Assembly: GCA_947623455.1 (NCBI GenBank)
Contig: OX392541.1
Location: 11,846,719 to 11,910,718, forward strand
Direction of reading: 5' to 3'
Origin: Mimachlamys varia
Taxonomy: Eukaryota; Mollusca; Bivalvia; Pectinida; Pectinidae
DNA length: 64,000 nt
Shown here: positions 11,061 through 25,800 of the stretch, piece by piece
How positions within the stretch are numbered: position 1 is the first letter of the stretch
How the letters are laid out: the number at the start of each line of letters is the position of its first letter
Program-made: the position numbers and the translations under genes
Notes under the pieces: generated by a model
What the model was told of the DNA's origin: nothing
The model's input: only the letters and a program-made list of their open reading frames with translations
Database searches by the model: none

Positions 11061-11902
11061 TCCGAAATAATTTTTTGTAGACTTGAAATCCAAAAAAAAA
11101 TGTTTTTGTAAAATGACTTGAGTTTCTTTGGGCCTCCATGTTTTGTCGTTTTAAAACAAAATCTAATCCAAACATGTTCCTTCTCTTTATAATCTGTCTA
11201 CTGTTGGGTCCACAGTCGCTACCTCAACCTCTGTGGAATTCTTGTGTAATCTTTTAGACTACTAAGAGAGTCTTCTATATTGAAAGTGTTCTAAATATGT
11301 TATATTTTGTTATGGCTACACATGACTTCAAATGTTAATTACTTGTTTTTGTTTTATTTTATTTGTTTGTTGGACGAAATCAGTTTTTCGTTATTTTCTT
11401 TTATATGTTTTTTTTGTGGCATTAAAACTGACAGGATGATAAATATATTTTAACTTATCTATCATTTAAGTCACATTTGAACCCTACCAAATCATAGACC
11501 GGGCGAGTCTAGTTTTAGTTTGTTGGAGTGAATCATTTACACTGTCCATAGTCATTGTTATGGAGTGATATAGATACCACTTTGAATAACAGTGTTTCCA
11601 ATTTTTAGTTATTTGGTCAGAATACGAATGCATGGAGCAAAAAACAACATAGCTTATTTGGCAAAACCTTAACATCAGTCCGACATTATAAATGAATTAT
11701 ATATCTAGTTATTCCAATGTAGCTGACAAAATAAACAACTATAAATTAACCGTTTTATGAAGTATTGTTTTTGATAGAATTAATGAAATATTTCAATGGA
11801 AATTGATTTGACTTTTATACTCAATTACAATCTTGGCAAATGACTGTTTATGCGGTATTAAAGCATGCATAAGAATTTGTGATAGACAAAAATAAATTCA
11901 AA

Positions 11903-12010
11903 TACTGTAAACCAAGCTATTTTCGCGTATTTCGCGGTTGATTAAAATTCGCGAAAATTAACCGCCACGAAATAGTTTCAATCAAAGGTATGCCAAACTG
12001 TAGGGGTACT
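11903..12010 (+). repeat. MITE family F3, partial copy
   Basis: TACTGTAAACCAAGCTATTT is followed by TCGCGTATTTCGCGGTTGAT and AAAATTCGCGAAAATTAACC, then AATAGTTTCAATCAAAGGTA, in the same order as 8641-8750. The right half is missing. Confidence 0.6.
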
Positions 12011-12637
12011 GTATTGTATATATGATGTATGACCGTATTAAGACCGTTTTAAGAAATGAAACTTGGTGTCCTTGATTATTTTTAAGTTAGCCTTAGAGCA
12101 AAACCTTTGTTATTGGTTTAAATTGTTGAAGTCCGACAATGCCTAGAGTTGACAGTGTTCAACTTTGTTAAATGAACCAGTGATATCTTAAATATGTCGA
12201 CCAATGTATTTTGATATTTGATTCTTTTTGGATTTTGTTTTGAATCTTGAATCACAGAACTAGTCCATAATGATTATTAAATAATTCATGCAAGTTCAAG
12301 TATTGATGACTTATTTACATATGTCAAGTAAGGTTGTGTGAATGGATAAAAACTGGTTTTTAGATTTAGTATGGCCTAAATGTGAAAGTGATAATGTCAT
12401 GTTTGCATGTTGGCACCGTGATTGCATAATAAACAACTATTAGTTTTCCCTAATGTCATGCTTGATGTTTATCTATTACGAAATTATGCATTTCTTTTAT
12501 GATATCACAACGAAATATTAGGATTCATTTGATTCATGTTAATAAGAATAGGTAACATGGGTATGTTTTTCGAATATTGTATTAATGTAATGGCAATTGC
12601 TGACAGGTATGCAATCAATTAAGAAATTAATGTTTTT

Positions 12638-12742
12638 TGCAAATGCTGTTACAATCCCCAAAACAAACATAGCAATTGATGACAGCTTTTGTCAACGATA
12701 GCAATGTGCGTTGTAGGATTGGTACAACATTTCCTACAACTT
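12638..12742. repeat. Short fold-back element
   Basis: The left arm contains TGTTACAATCCC and CATAGCAATTGATGAC. The right arm contains GTCAACGATAGCAATGTGCG and GGATTGGTACAACA, and pairs imperfectly with the left. The arrangement matches the larger fold-back at 14343-14512. Confidence 0.45.
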
Positions 12743-14342
12743 GTCCCGGTGTTCTAGATTTAGTATCCATTCTTCTTAATCAAAAACAAACAAAACTCGT
12801 TCTCGTAGAAACAACATTTATTTGTTATGAACTATTAAAACATTTGTGACGTTGCAAGTAATGCTCTCCATGTTTTACTGCACACGTGAATATTTCGTCA
12901 GATAAATGCCAGTACGCATGCTTCAGTTTCAAACCAATATCGGTTGGTTTTTCATTCTACAAAAAAATAGCCTAGTCAATACAAAAACAAAAACACAAAG
13001 TTGACCAGACTTCTACAACTAGATGTTGTAATTGATATAACGCTCATACAATATCATATGTTTTAACGATCAACCGAGATTCATTTCATGAAGCTTTGTT
13101 AGCATAATGGCGCAATGAAACATGATACTAAAGCATGTGTGTTCAGTGTAATGATCAAATTTAAAACATAACAACCAGGCCAACACAAATGTTTTTTTTG
13201 TTTTTGTAATTTAGAGTTCTGAGGTGTGAAATGTTCAACATGAAAGTTAAAAACAATAAATGAACGTTGTAATTGTAATGTAAAAATATTTTCCAGCGTA
13301 AAATAAAAAACAATATTGACCGAATGTTTTAACTTCATACAAACGAGTCCAGATCATTAATACTAAACTGACTCTCATTCGTCTCTCTAAGATCTGCATA
13401 AATGCTGGCTCCGTGTTGCATCTCCATAGTCTAAAATATCGACTTAATAGCTTAAATATTGCACAAGTATCGATTCCAAGACGACGCCTGCTTGCCTTGC
13501 GTGTTCAGGGCTACTTAAAGCTTATTTATAACTTAGCGGCGTGTCATCAACAACTGCAGAATAAACCACCTCCATGTTGTAAACAACTCCACCGTAAACA
13601 ACAACTGTTTGGTGAAACGCGAGTTATTTCAAGCTTTGAATCGTAGTTAATCAACCCAACATTTTAATAGGTTTTGATATTTTGTTGACGCTTTCGACAA
13701 TGCGAGACAACTTATGATGGGTGAAACTCGAATCCTATCAAGATTTGAATAGTCAATCAACCAAAACATTTCAATAGATTTTGATATTTGTACAAACTTC
13801 TACAGATTTCACACACACAATTCTGTTCACTTCATCAGATTTAGCCCAACTAGTTCTCCAGCAAATTGTTAAGTGCATGTTTTTCTTAGAAAACTTTTTA
13901 CAGTATAAATATATACGCACACACATTTTAACTAGCAAACTATATTGTCTCCCTATTTCAACACATATCTGTAGAAAAGGTGCCCTATTATACATGTTTT
14001 ATTGATAGGATCAATACGAACATCCACAAATATATTTATCAAGCAAAAAAATATTTCACTCATAAAATACAGCAAATTATATTTTTGGTTTTTCTCATAT
14101 AGATATAATATCATATTTTAATAAGAAAATCTTATATTTTACTGGAAACCTTTAATCTGTATATATACAGATGCTAGTCTTAAATATTATTTCAAGCACT
14201 TTTCACAAATATTATATTTAAATTTACCCTGCATCCTTCCAGGTAATGCATGGTATAGGCAAATGTTGTTACAAGACTTAACAACTTTTGCTATTGTGAC
14301 GTCATCAATAAAGCACAAATATTCTACCAAAATGTAAATATA

Positions 14343-14512
14343 AGTAATGAACGTTTTAGCAAATAGTGGTACAGTCCTATAACACATATTGATATTGCTG
14401 ACCCACATACATAAAGCTCTACCCTTATTAATTATAAGTTTGTCATCAATAGCAATGTGTGTTATAGGACCGTACCAACAATTGCTAAAACATTCATTGC
14501 TTAATAAATCCC
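14343..14512. repeat. Fold-back (MITE-like) element
   Basis: The left arm TAATGAACGTTTTAGCAAAT, then GGTACAGTCCTATAACACAT and TTGATATTGCTGAC, is mirrored on the right by GTCATCAATAGCAATGTGTG, TTATAGGACCGTACCAAC and TTGCTAAAACATTCATTG. The arms are about 60 bp around a centre of about 35 bp. Confidence 0.6.
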
Positions 14513-14519
14513 AATATCA

Positions 14520-16670
14520 TATGCGAGTGACGACACAGCCAATGAATAAACCACCTCATTGTTCCTCCATCTATAACGATTATGCACTAAATGCCGCATA
14601 GATGTGTCACAATGTATTACTGTAAAGAGCGGACACCATTGCATGCTTTCTCGCTATCGGTCATACATCACTCGAATTGGACTTTGTGTGTCTGTCATAT
14701 TGAGTTAGAATAGAACTCTGTCACATTTAAATTCAATTAAGTTGTCTACCGTCGTAACAAAATATTTAAATAACATTTACATGGATAAAAAGTGAATGTA
14801 CGCTAATCTTATCGTCGCTAGCTATTTCGTGCGCACTCATTCGAATTGAAGCTATTTAATTCAACGTAATGCGTATGGGATAATTGTCAATTACGAAACT
14901 TGACTCGGGATCAATCTAAAACTGGGGGCTGGCTCCTTAATCATGAGTGCCAATCTAACCACGACTGCCGGGATGAATTTACTAACCCTCTGAAGTCTTA
15001 GTTGGCTGTGCCTTAATGCGAACAAGTTTAATTTCCTCCCGACGTTTACTTGACACCCCGTTGGTGCTGATAACAAGAATTCAATACGGCATGTTGTCTT
15101 TGTATTTAAATAATTTAGGATCCATTTTGTTCAAATTACGTTTCAAGACGAAAAATGTCTGATCACATACAGCGTAATTTACCAAAAAGCAGACGACCAT
15201 TGATCAGAACAATCGCACGCTATTATCGCGCATGCGCAATGTGATATGTCAAATTCTTCATTCAATCCATTGTCGCCTTCATTTTACATCTCTTCACAAA
15301 CGACCTTTAACTTTATCGCAACGAATCTATATTTTTTCCTCGCGTGCAATAAAATCTGACAATATTCATTCACCAAGCCTTCAGGTAGAGATTGCATCGA
15401 ACATGGTTATAAAACTAGAATCTTCAAGGACATCTCAACGGAGAAATCTCTCAGACAAACTTATATTTCCCCGTTAATAGCACAAAGTCGCTCGACGTCC
15501 AACTTGCATTACATTACACTATAAAGCGCCTCAATCTGATATTCACTTTGGTCCCTGGCCCTTGGAAGGTTACCCCATCGGCTTGACCTCTCGACCCCTG
15601 AACTTTCGTTTATGCACAGATAAGCCCAATGCAAAGTGGCCTGCACTGCAGTGTGACCCCTAACCTCAATAGAACTTCAAGCCCATACATAACAATTTCA
15701 TGCTTCGGGTTTGGACTAAACTTTGACCTCTGACCTTTATTGTCGTGCCATTCACTGTACTTCGTTGCTTCAACTTGAACCGGCATGTCAGAACCTATAC
15801 ATCAAGAGAGCTGTAATTGAAGCTTGGGGCGAACAAACAAAGAGAAAATGGACTCCAATCTTTCTCAATCCAGACGTGTAATTAAACGTTAGATGCTAAT
15901 TTTCTAAAACGAGAGAAAAATCGATTTCCTTGAACCAAATCGTCTTGGTCGGTAATTCTAATACAGAGTGGCTCCATGCGATAGTAATATTGGTCGATCT
16001 TCACATTATATTTCCCTTCTCTCCCAGATGATGAATGTCGTGTTACGCTTGCTATACGGCTTTCTGGTAATATTATAGAAACACATATTAGCACCAAGTA
16101 ATCATTTCAACAGAATCATGTGAAAAGTGACCGTAATGACAGTGCGTATAAATGTTATCATTTTTACAGAGCAAAATCGATCTATTTCTCTAATGGAAGC
16201 GAGGAGATTGGTTGGTACACCTCGATGTAATTAATACACAACGCAGGGCCATCGTGCTGCGAACATGGTGGCAGAATGGTCTGGTGTCACACTTTGGACA
16301 CATAAACGACATTCTGTCATTTTTGTGAAACACAACATGCTAATATTGCAGATTGGGCATGCGTGGAAAAGCCGGATACTCCCGTATAGTGTATGTCTAC
16401 ACCAGTCGCTTACTGATAGCACTCGTACATGCTTGGATCTTATCGAAACATTGTTGAAAATGTATCGGAATTTACTCAATTTGAAAATCAAATGCAATCA
16501 TGACAGTATATTGCATGTCATCTCCACAGCACAACACTCGCATGCTAGACAGTTGATCGATCACATTGCAACATTGTGAATAATTCGTCAACATTTTCAT
16601 TTTGCTTGTTGCATTGCAGTTTCCTGTTAGGCCGATGACGTCACATATCTGCATAAGAGTCGTGGCCGAT
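14520..16670. other. Intergenic / LHFPL2-like 3' region, no further gene seen
   Basis: No family motif in any frame. The stretch must include the 3'UTR of the LHFPL2-like gene (minus strand, below 16675). A minus-strand AATAAA at 15741-15736 is a candidate poly(A) signal about 0.9 kb after the stop codon. Confidence 0.35.
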
Positions 16671-16701
16671 GTCATCACATATCTGCATAAGAGGCGTGGC
16701 C
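16634..16701 (-). repeat. 34-bp tandem duplication spanning the LHFPL2-like stop codon
   Basis: Minus-strand 16701-16668 and 16667-16634 are two copies of a 34-bp unit starting GGCCACG and containing CTCTTATGCAGATATGTGA, with three differences. The first copy encodes the last residues and the stop; the second lies in the 3'UTR. Confidence 0.85.
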
Positions 16702-16802
16702 GAACTTGCGTTTACTGGCGTGACAGGACATTGCTGAGCCGATCAAGGTGACTGCAGCGCCGGCTGCTGTCAGGTAGAAAGACCAGAATAGAGTACAGTC
16801 CC
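16675..16802 (-). CDS. LHFPL2: LHFPL2-like gene, exon 3 (TM4, C-terminus, stop)
   Basis: The acceptor is TTTTTCAG, ending at 16803. The frame reads GDCTLFWSFYLTAAGAAVTL, then the TM4 end and a basic tail, SKRKFGHASYADM, with TGA at 16677-16675. It fits the last LHFPL2 segment (QLGTCRLGWAYY). The stop codon sits inside a 34-bp tandem duplication. Confidence 0.88.
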
Positions 16803-19800
16803 CTGAAAAATAAAAAGTTTTAGTTATTGATTGTTTTGATCAATTAATGATTATTTGAAACACAATGCAAATCTCTATGTGACATACATTACGTCACGTT
16901 GCATTATTGAGCGCCTTTTTGCTACATTTATCTTTAACAGATTCAGTATGGTAATAATATTAGAATACCAAAGCGTCAATTCAACTATTATCCGAACTCA
17001 CATTCGATTCAACTAAGGGCGAATTATGAAAAATGGAAAGATTTACATAGAGACCCTTGTAAATGAACAAGAGTATAAGACCAGGTGTTCCGGAAGGGTA
17101 GGCGTCTTTTGCTTCAACAACGACACCCGTACGGTCGTGTAAATTTAGGTCGCATCCACGTAAAAGCCAAGTCCTCAAACTGAGAACCCAAGTCACTATT
17201 GTCAATCACAACAAGTAATTACAGTTGTACACTAATGAGCTTATTTAAAACTGCCCATCTTTATATCATACAAGGATACAAAATATTTCTCAATAAAACC
17301 AAAATGGCGACCATAACTTATGTTCATTATCCTCATCTATCTGCATCTTTTGAATCCCTGCATCATAAGTATGTTTGTCAGGAACCGATATCTATCACGA
17401 CAATCTCGATATTTAGAGCAAGCCCGGCGACATGTAAACACCCTAGGATGGAGAATCTGGGATGTTACTATTTACATTACATTATTGGACACTTCTATGC
17501 TGTCTTTCACAGGTTCAATATGATATTGTTGTTTGAATAACGTAAATATATTTACTGCATTATTCACTTATTTCGCTGGCATTAAATCACCTTTATCTAC
17601 ACGCGAACAAATTTAACACCATTCAAACTACATGTATAATAGTAATATAGGTACACAGTACAACGAAGCATGACAGAAGCGTGAATATTTTCACACCACG
17701 ATCAGTTTGGAGGCTGGCTAAGCGAAAATTACCACGCACGAAAATATTGGCTTTTGCAGTACATGTATACAATTTTACATATTGTAGTACTAGGATTTTC
17801 CAAATGTAGCTACAGTTTCTGAGATTGATGGTTTTTCCTCAAGATATATCAAACGTTTTTATGTTTTTATGTAGCTAATCTGTATTCTAGCGTAACATCA
17901 CAGTTTTATCTCCCCGTCAAGCCTCCAGTCCACAGATACACCGTAGACCGGAGATAACACCACAGAACACATCTTGTAAATCGCTTTACTAAAAGATGAA
18001 CTCTTTCGCTAAAGTGATAAGGTCAAATATTAACTAAAAGGTGAGTTACGTAAACACATGATAATTAAAAAATGATAGACACACCGTTATAAGCCAGACA
18101 AACTTATCTAACGTGCCAAAGTAAGCATAATATGTCATAGCACTGTCACCTTATATCATTACCTGTTGTATATCAAAGGAAGCTAACCAATCTTTAATAT
18201 TAGGAAGCCGTTTATAGCACTGTCAGCTTAAATCATTACCTGTTGTATATCACAGGAAGCTAACCAGCCTTTGATTTTAGGAAGCCGTTTATAGCACTGT
18301 CTGCTTATATTACCTGTTGTATATCAAAGGAAGCTAACCAATCTTTGATATTAGGAAGCCGTTTATGTGTAAGTAATCCCTGACTTAAGGTCAGATTTAG
18401 GTCCTCTTTTGCATCAGAGAACACACAGATCGTATCTTACAGTTCATTAAAACATAAGAAGCACTGGGTTGGTGATAATAGTACGAGAGCTGTACACGAG
18501 AAGATGCCAGTGGGTTCTTTTCTTGGCCAGCTAGAATTTATATAAGATTATTTCAGAGATAACTTAAAAGAACATGTAAATTAAATCCTAACCCCAATTT
18601 CAAGTAAATTAATAACTTGTTATCTTAAATAATAAATCGTTATCGCTGAATTTTAATTGGAAACACCAATCTGTATGATAACATTTTTGTAATGAACCTT
18701 CCCTTTCTTGGCAATGGTAGAACAACTATCTTTTTGCAAATTTACTCTTAACAAGTCTTACTTTGTCCAATATTCCAAGGCTTCTTCGGAATATACGGTC
18801 GTCATTACAAATTCAAGTCTTGTTGCAACAGTTATTGTTTGGTTTTGTTGTCGATACCACGGTTCTCACTTTATTGACGTGACATTACTAATATTTTATC
18901 TAGATTTTGGCGACCAAGCTGAACAATTCCAGTGTCAGTATTCCTACAGTTACCTAGTAGTCACATGTACCTAGTTGCATGCCAGATTTTCTTCAGTTAC
19001 CAAGTAACACATAACTGTTTCAAAGACGAGTTTGAGCACATCATTCAGCTTCGAAAAAAAATGTCTCTACAATTTAAGGTTTTCTGCAAGCTGTTGGTGT
19101 CTTTTTTTAATGTAACATGAGTATTCCTACAGTTGTCTAGTAACACCTATATTCCTACCATTACCTAGAAACATACCAGTATTCTTACCGTAACATAGTA
19201 ACACACCATTTTGTCTACCGTTACCTTGTAACACGCCAGTATTCCTACCGTTACATGGTACTGTACCATACCAGTATTTCTACCGTTACCTTGTAACATA
19301 CCAGTAGTTCTACAGTTGCCTAGTAACACAACAGTATTCATACAGGTGCCTAGTAACATATTAGCAATCCTACAGTTGCCTAGTAACACACCAGCATTCC
19401 TACAGTTGCCTAGTAACACACCAGCATTCCTACAGTTGCCTAGTAACACATCAGTATTTCTACAGGTGCCTAGTAACACACCAGCATTCCTGCAGTTGCC
19501 TAGTAACACATCAGTATTTCTACAGGTGCCTAGTAACATACCAGCAATCCTGCATTTGCCTAGTAACACAACAGTATTCCTACAGTTGCCTAGTAACACA
19601 CCAGTATTCCTACAGGTGCCTAGTAACATACGAGGGTTATAACCTGCTATTACGTATACATGTAAGCAACTTTTAACACGCTGTGAGCAGTGGTTGTCAG
19701 ATTGCTACATGTTATATAGCACTCATGTCACTATCACGCTTATTCCGCAGACTGACATATCTTCAGGGGGGGGGACTAAAAATGTTTACCATTCCTTAAA

Positions 19801-22800
19801 TCTTTGAATAAACCACGAAAGAAACATGCACATGCTGCATTGTTTAACCTTTCACTTTGAAGTTAAGGGATATATCTTTCTAGATAACGCCTCTGAATGC
19901 ATTCCAAATAGATGTTGCATCCGAGATTGTGATACGAGGTATCGAGGGATGGTTCGCAGATAGCGGGCAGAGATAGGAAGCCACGTTTGTGCACGGAAGC
20001 TCTACCAGATTGGCTCATACCAGTCACAGGTTGTAAAGTACTGGCTTTCAGATCAACATCGGGAGTTCCAGTCTAACTAAATCTGACAAATGTATGTCCT
20101 CAATGTTTTAGACAACGGTCAGGAGAATATGTCTCATTCTCTGTATATTGATGTATGTCTACATAGTAACGACCTATTGTTAGCAGACCGTTCATCGTGT
20201 TTTTTATAATGTAGCTAAATTTGGGATCTTATCTATTTTTTCTGAATAACATTCTCCTTTCTAATGCCATAACCTTTGGCTTATAGAGCGTTCGCCCCTA
20301 TGAGGAAGACTATGGGTTCTGTCCCAAGGCGGAGACATATCAAAGTAATTGTAGTTACTACTCCTGGCCTTGAAACTCAGCAGTATGGCAATGAAACGAC
20401 TGGTTTCAGGCTCGGATGAAGAATTATCGAAAGGAGGGGATCCAGCTGACGCTTTTTCAATGATACAACGGTAAAATACCTCCATTTTTAAGGCTATAAC
20501 AATTTTATACCCCGTATATATTGCTCCAAGGGGGCGGGGTGGGGGGGGGGGGTCCTCAGCCGGTGGGTTGACCATTGTCAGTATAATGTGACCAGATGGG
20601 ATGTTCTGCTGGGAGCTTCAGCAGATAAACTTCAGTGTGATAGCCTTTTTGAAATCGGCAAAAGATTCACATCTAATACACTGGGAGGCCGTCATTACAT
20701 GGCCCAAGCTGTTAAACTCTAAACATGTTCATCATTAAATGCCAACACTAGTTTGGTTTTGATTGTATTTCTTACGTCCTTTGAACAGCTGAGAACATTT
20801 AAGGATGGCCTACCGGTGTGTGCGATGGGAGTATACTGTAAAGTGGAATTGTTCGTGGTGTGGACATTTTCGCTTATTTCGCTTAAATTAAATCTCCGCG
20901 AATATATCCACACGAGAACTTATTAAACATCATTTGAACTAAAATTATTATAGGTACACAGAATAAAACAGCATGACTATAGCGCGAAAACTGTCACATC
21001 GCGAACAGTTTGGAGGCTGGCTAAGCGAATATATCCACACGCAAAAATATTGCCTTTTACAGTACGTATTGTGTGTAAAATTTTGGAGGCTGTAGAATGT
21101 TCGTGTAAGCCTTCTTCTGATAGTGGGAACTGATGATGACTTCATAGTGCTACCACAATGAAATACACTGCCGAAGGCCAAAGCAGAGCACCCAACCCCA
21201 GTCACATTATACTGACAATTGGTGAACCGATCGTTACTCTTCTATAGTGCTGAGGTGACAATAAGCAGGCAGTAGAAACTACCATTATTGAGAATCTGGT
21301 AAGTCTTTGCCAGGCGACAGAACTCAAATTCTTTCTCAAAGGAAATGTTCTCCATATACGCAATACGGTAAAGAGTGAAGCAGTGACGAGGGGAACATCG
21401 GGATGGAGAAAGATGTTTAGAAAGAAAAGAAGAGATTCCAAATTTAGTAGCTTCTTACAATCATGCAGTGGGGTCAGCAAATACAATTTGTATGTCTATC
21501 TGCAAAACAGATTATCGTATTGATTTGCCTTCCTGGTCAGTTTGTTGATCCAGGTTCCAGCCTTTTAACACTACAGAAAGACATTCACTATCCTTTATTG
21601 ATATCCATAAATAAGTACATGTATATGAATATGATTGGATAAGACAATATTATTGACAATGGTTTCTAGAAAGACCTTTTTTTAAATTCCAACAAGAGTA
21701 CCTGATAATTTGTCACGGCCGTATTTGGATCTATGCTATGATTGTAAGAATGTAATTCAGGTCTAAACTCTTTTGAATTTGCAACGAAGGCAAAATATAA
21801 CTCATATTTTGCACTGGAATTTAGTTTTTATTGAATATCGAATATTATTATACATTTCTTAAGAAAACGGATGCAAATTTGTTTCAAATTGCTCTTGAAT
21901 TGATATTATCTGAATATAAACGGCGCAATGCTGCAATTTCTATTCTTGCTTGTTTTATTGACAATAAAACCTTTATAAGGAAATTCTTACGGAATGTGTG
22001 TGATTTCATAGCCACAAATTTGTCCCAAAAGACACCAAGTCTGATCACCAAATAACAATATTCATGAATTCAAAAAAAAACATACCCTTAGCTATCGGGT
22101 TTTGCAATAGAATACTAGTCTCCGCTGTAATTTTACGACAGTAAACTACGTTGATTAGTGTGTGAATGGCGGACCGTCACACGGTGGCTGGGTTTTGGAA
22201 TCTGTATATATATCGATCTAAAGGAAACCCCGAACTAAGACCTTATACATGTACGACCGTAATACCACGTGCTGTCCGGGCCAGACGATGTTCACGAGCT
22301 GAACCATCGGTGCCAAACAGTATTACGGTACCATTACCTAATCTACGCGGACGTTCCAGCAGGAAGCCCAGGGTGATTTGTGGGACGTTTGGAAAATCGA
22401 TCCTGGTTGATTGTGCCGGTGGTCTGGGATTGGACAACGCAATCTTTATGACGTCGGAATGGACCAATTTTGTCTGCTGAATAGCTATCCTTGTAACAAA
22501 AGGTCAAATTGGTCTGCTTAATTACTCGTCTAATGATGATTGGTTACCTCAATTTAACGCCACTTCTGAACAATGCACTGCAGGTTTCGTGCCTATCTAC
22601 CTAGTATCTTATTCAGTTTATTCCTCCCTGACATACATGTAAAGTAATTGACTTACTACTCAAACGTAAGCCACAATTTAGAATGGGGGTTGCGCGGTAT
22701 CCCGTTATTGCAGGCACTTTGGAGATGGAACTCTCTCTGCTACCCAATATCACAACATCTTCCGAAATATTTACATTGTATTATTTCGGCTGTTCCTTGT

Positions 22801-25800
22801 GCTTCCCTCCGCACAATGGGTTTTTCCATTGTAAGAATAAAATGGATGAGTTAGGGTATCAAGAAACAATATCTTTGCCTTTCAATTGGTATTCTTATAA
22901 AGATCATACTTATTTCGAAGAGAGTCAGAAGAAATGGCAACCATGGGGACCTGGTATATGAATAGAACAAAAATGCATGTTGAGAGCATTGAGAGATGCA
23001 TTGGGGATCGCTGCTTATGCTATAAGGAAATCGGGTCATGGCTCTTAATCATAAGTATGTTGTTATGTTTGTAAACGCATTAGCTCCCACTTTGAGGACG
23101 TGACATTGATTTTGAGGCGACATAGATTTACATGACGGGTGCCGTCAATAAAACAGAAGACGCTTACTCTTCCGGAACACCTGGTTTTATTATCTTGTAC
23201 TTTGATATGACCTCTATGTAAATCTTTCCTTTTTTCGTATTTTGCCCCTAGTTAAATCTAATTTGAGTTTTGATTTTGACTTCGTTGACACTTTGGTTTT
23301 CTCCTGATTTTATCATTTACTTACCCATGTAATAGGGTTGTGACGTGTAACCGCAGGCCTGCTGGACTTCAGAACTGTCCCAGCCGTTAGGGTAGATCCC
23401 TACACCGGCCCCTATCAACATACCTGTAATGACAAGAAACAAAATGGAGGTTTTATCATGATAAACGTCAATCGCGATATGAAAATAGATTATGTTTATA
23501 ACTTTGTAAAGACAATATGAAACTATTTATGCAATACTGATATGACAACTTTTAGGTTTATAGTGCTACCACTCTAAATTATCCAACTGAAGGCCAGACG
23601 CACAACACCTTGCCCAGTCATATTATATTGACAACGGGTGAACCAGTCTTCCCCTCCCATAATGCTGAGCGTCAAGCAGGGAGAAGTAATTGTCTGTGTT
23701 CAGACTCAATTCATGCGCAATTATTGATGCTATTTTACAAGTTAAAATCATAAGATATATGTACAACAACTACAAAAATATTACTAGTAGTTCCATCGAT
23801 CTTATCTTCTACTCAATGTTTTGGACCTAGTGTTTATTGTATATTTTAGTGGTTAAAACGGCAACCGATCATAATAAAAAATTGTGCTCCTACTTTGCAT
23901 TCGACATAAAACATAATGTAAGCTATTGTAAGAAATATCTATGATCGGAGCCTGCGGTAATCACATGTACCATGACGATTAATAACTAGTTATTTAAAAT
24001 GAGATTCCATTGCTGACAACATACTCAAACGACGTATTTTTAATTTTGCTTCTGCCAAAGGCCATAGTTTACACCAAAATGGCATCACATTCAAAAGCGA
24101 TTGGCAGCAGTAAGCCTCTCATAAAGGAAAATGTCAGCATCCCTAGTCTGAAAGGCTATTAAAGAACCATCCTCCGCAGTGGCCGAGTGTTTAAAGTTTC
24201 CCGACATTCTACATTGTACCACTAGCCTTCCACCTATGGGTTGCGAGTTCGAATCCCGCGTGGGACAGTTGTCAGGTACTGCATTCAGCATTCTCACGTT
24301 TCGCTCCTTTGCAGTGACGTTTTCGCATTCTCGCGAGAACACGAGATTTGTTATTTGGCCTTCACAAGCCACTATGATGATGCATGCTCTGTTATGTTTT
24401 CCTCACGCCTGAATGCTCGCCAAGGTAGACTGTCCTTGGGTTATTTGCTACATAAACAGTATTTTATGCAATGAATATTATAGGTACATTTTGATTTATA
24501 TTTAATTGCGGGCTGAGTTTGATTCCTAGATCCTTGATAAGTCTTTAAGTGTTATTCAGTTTTTCTGACGTAAGGAGTTTTGACGTCTTCTCTATCCACA
24601 TTATGTCCTCCGAATTTTGTATAAGTTGTTTTTAGTCTTCATTGTCATAAGATAAAACTATTTAACGTTAAAAATATGTATCATAGCTCAATTTTTTAAA
24701 ACCTTTTAAAAACATCAGTTCGCGATTGCCCGCTCTATCTGCTAACCCACATTGATTTTTTTCTAATGAATAAACGTAATAGCTATTTAGCCTGCGGACA
24801 AAAAGCAAAAAATTACTCATCATTACTTTTATCATTACAAATATATGCTAATAATTTTATATACACAATTCCTTTCGAAATATGGACGTTTTATATACAC
24901 GATTATTTTCGAAATATGGATGTTTTATATGTACAGTTCCTTTCGAAATATGGACGTTTTATATATATAGTTCCTTTCGAAATATGGACGTTTGATATAC
25001 ACAATTCTTTTCGAAATATGGACGTTTTATATACACAAATTCCATTCGAAATATGGACGTTTTATATACACAATTACGTTGGAATAATATTTCGAAAATA
25101 ATCGTGTATATAACATACACGATTATTTTCGAAATATTGACGTTACATATGCAGTCATATAAAATGACTTTTGACCTTTGACCTGGGGTTGAGGTTATTA
25201 CGTATGATTGCGGTGTCAGGTGTCAAACAACCCACTGTAAAATGATTTCGGACAACGCCCGGCGTTCACCTTCACCACTGGTCATCAGCGATCGTTGAAG
25301 ATTTTACATGGATACTTGACCATTCCGGACAATCCTTTAAGCCCCTAAAGCCACTCTCTAATCTAGTGGACAAATCCTCACTGATAGCTATGTTTGACCA
25401 TCGTGACGCAATATTAGCCTAATTAGGATCTTTGACCGATATAAAAATCAATAACACAGGTTTCTTGTCACAATAGACTCCGTTTCAGTTGATTTAACTT
25501 ATTTCTCTTATAAACAGTAAAATTGTTACATATTGACTCATTCTTTTTTTTCCAGCGTTCTTAATCATTAGTATTGATAAGGTTTTATCTTTCGGATGTC
25601 GAATAATAAATAGTTCGTTAACGTGAGGGTACATGTAAAATCTATTTGAAATTCAACTTTTTCATTTTTAATATTTGAAGTATTTCAATATCTCGAAGAA
25701 ATTATTATTAAGATACATCGGCTGCACTAACTGGTTCATATAATCGCAAGGGCTGTGGGGGCCGATCGCGAGTTGTCGAGGTTTCTGACATTCTGTTTTC

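Noticed and set aside
19165..19642. Open frames of 154 (minus) and 108 (plus) codons with regular repeats such as LLGNCRN and QLPSNTPAF
   Set aside because: They are translations of the 30-bp minisatellite. Because 30 is divisible by 3, every frame without a stop in the unit stays open on both strands.
22166..22480. 104-codon plus frame in GC-richer sequence
   Set aside because: No protein-family pattern, an equally open antisense frame and no splice or promoter context.
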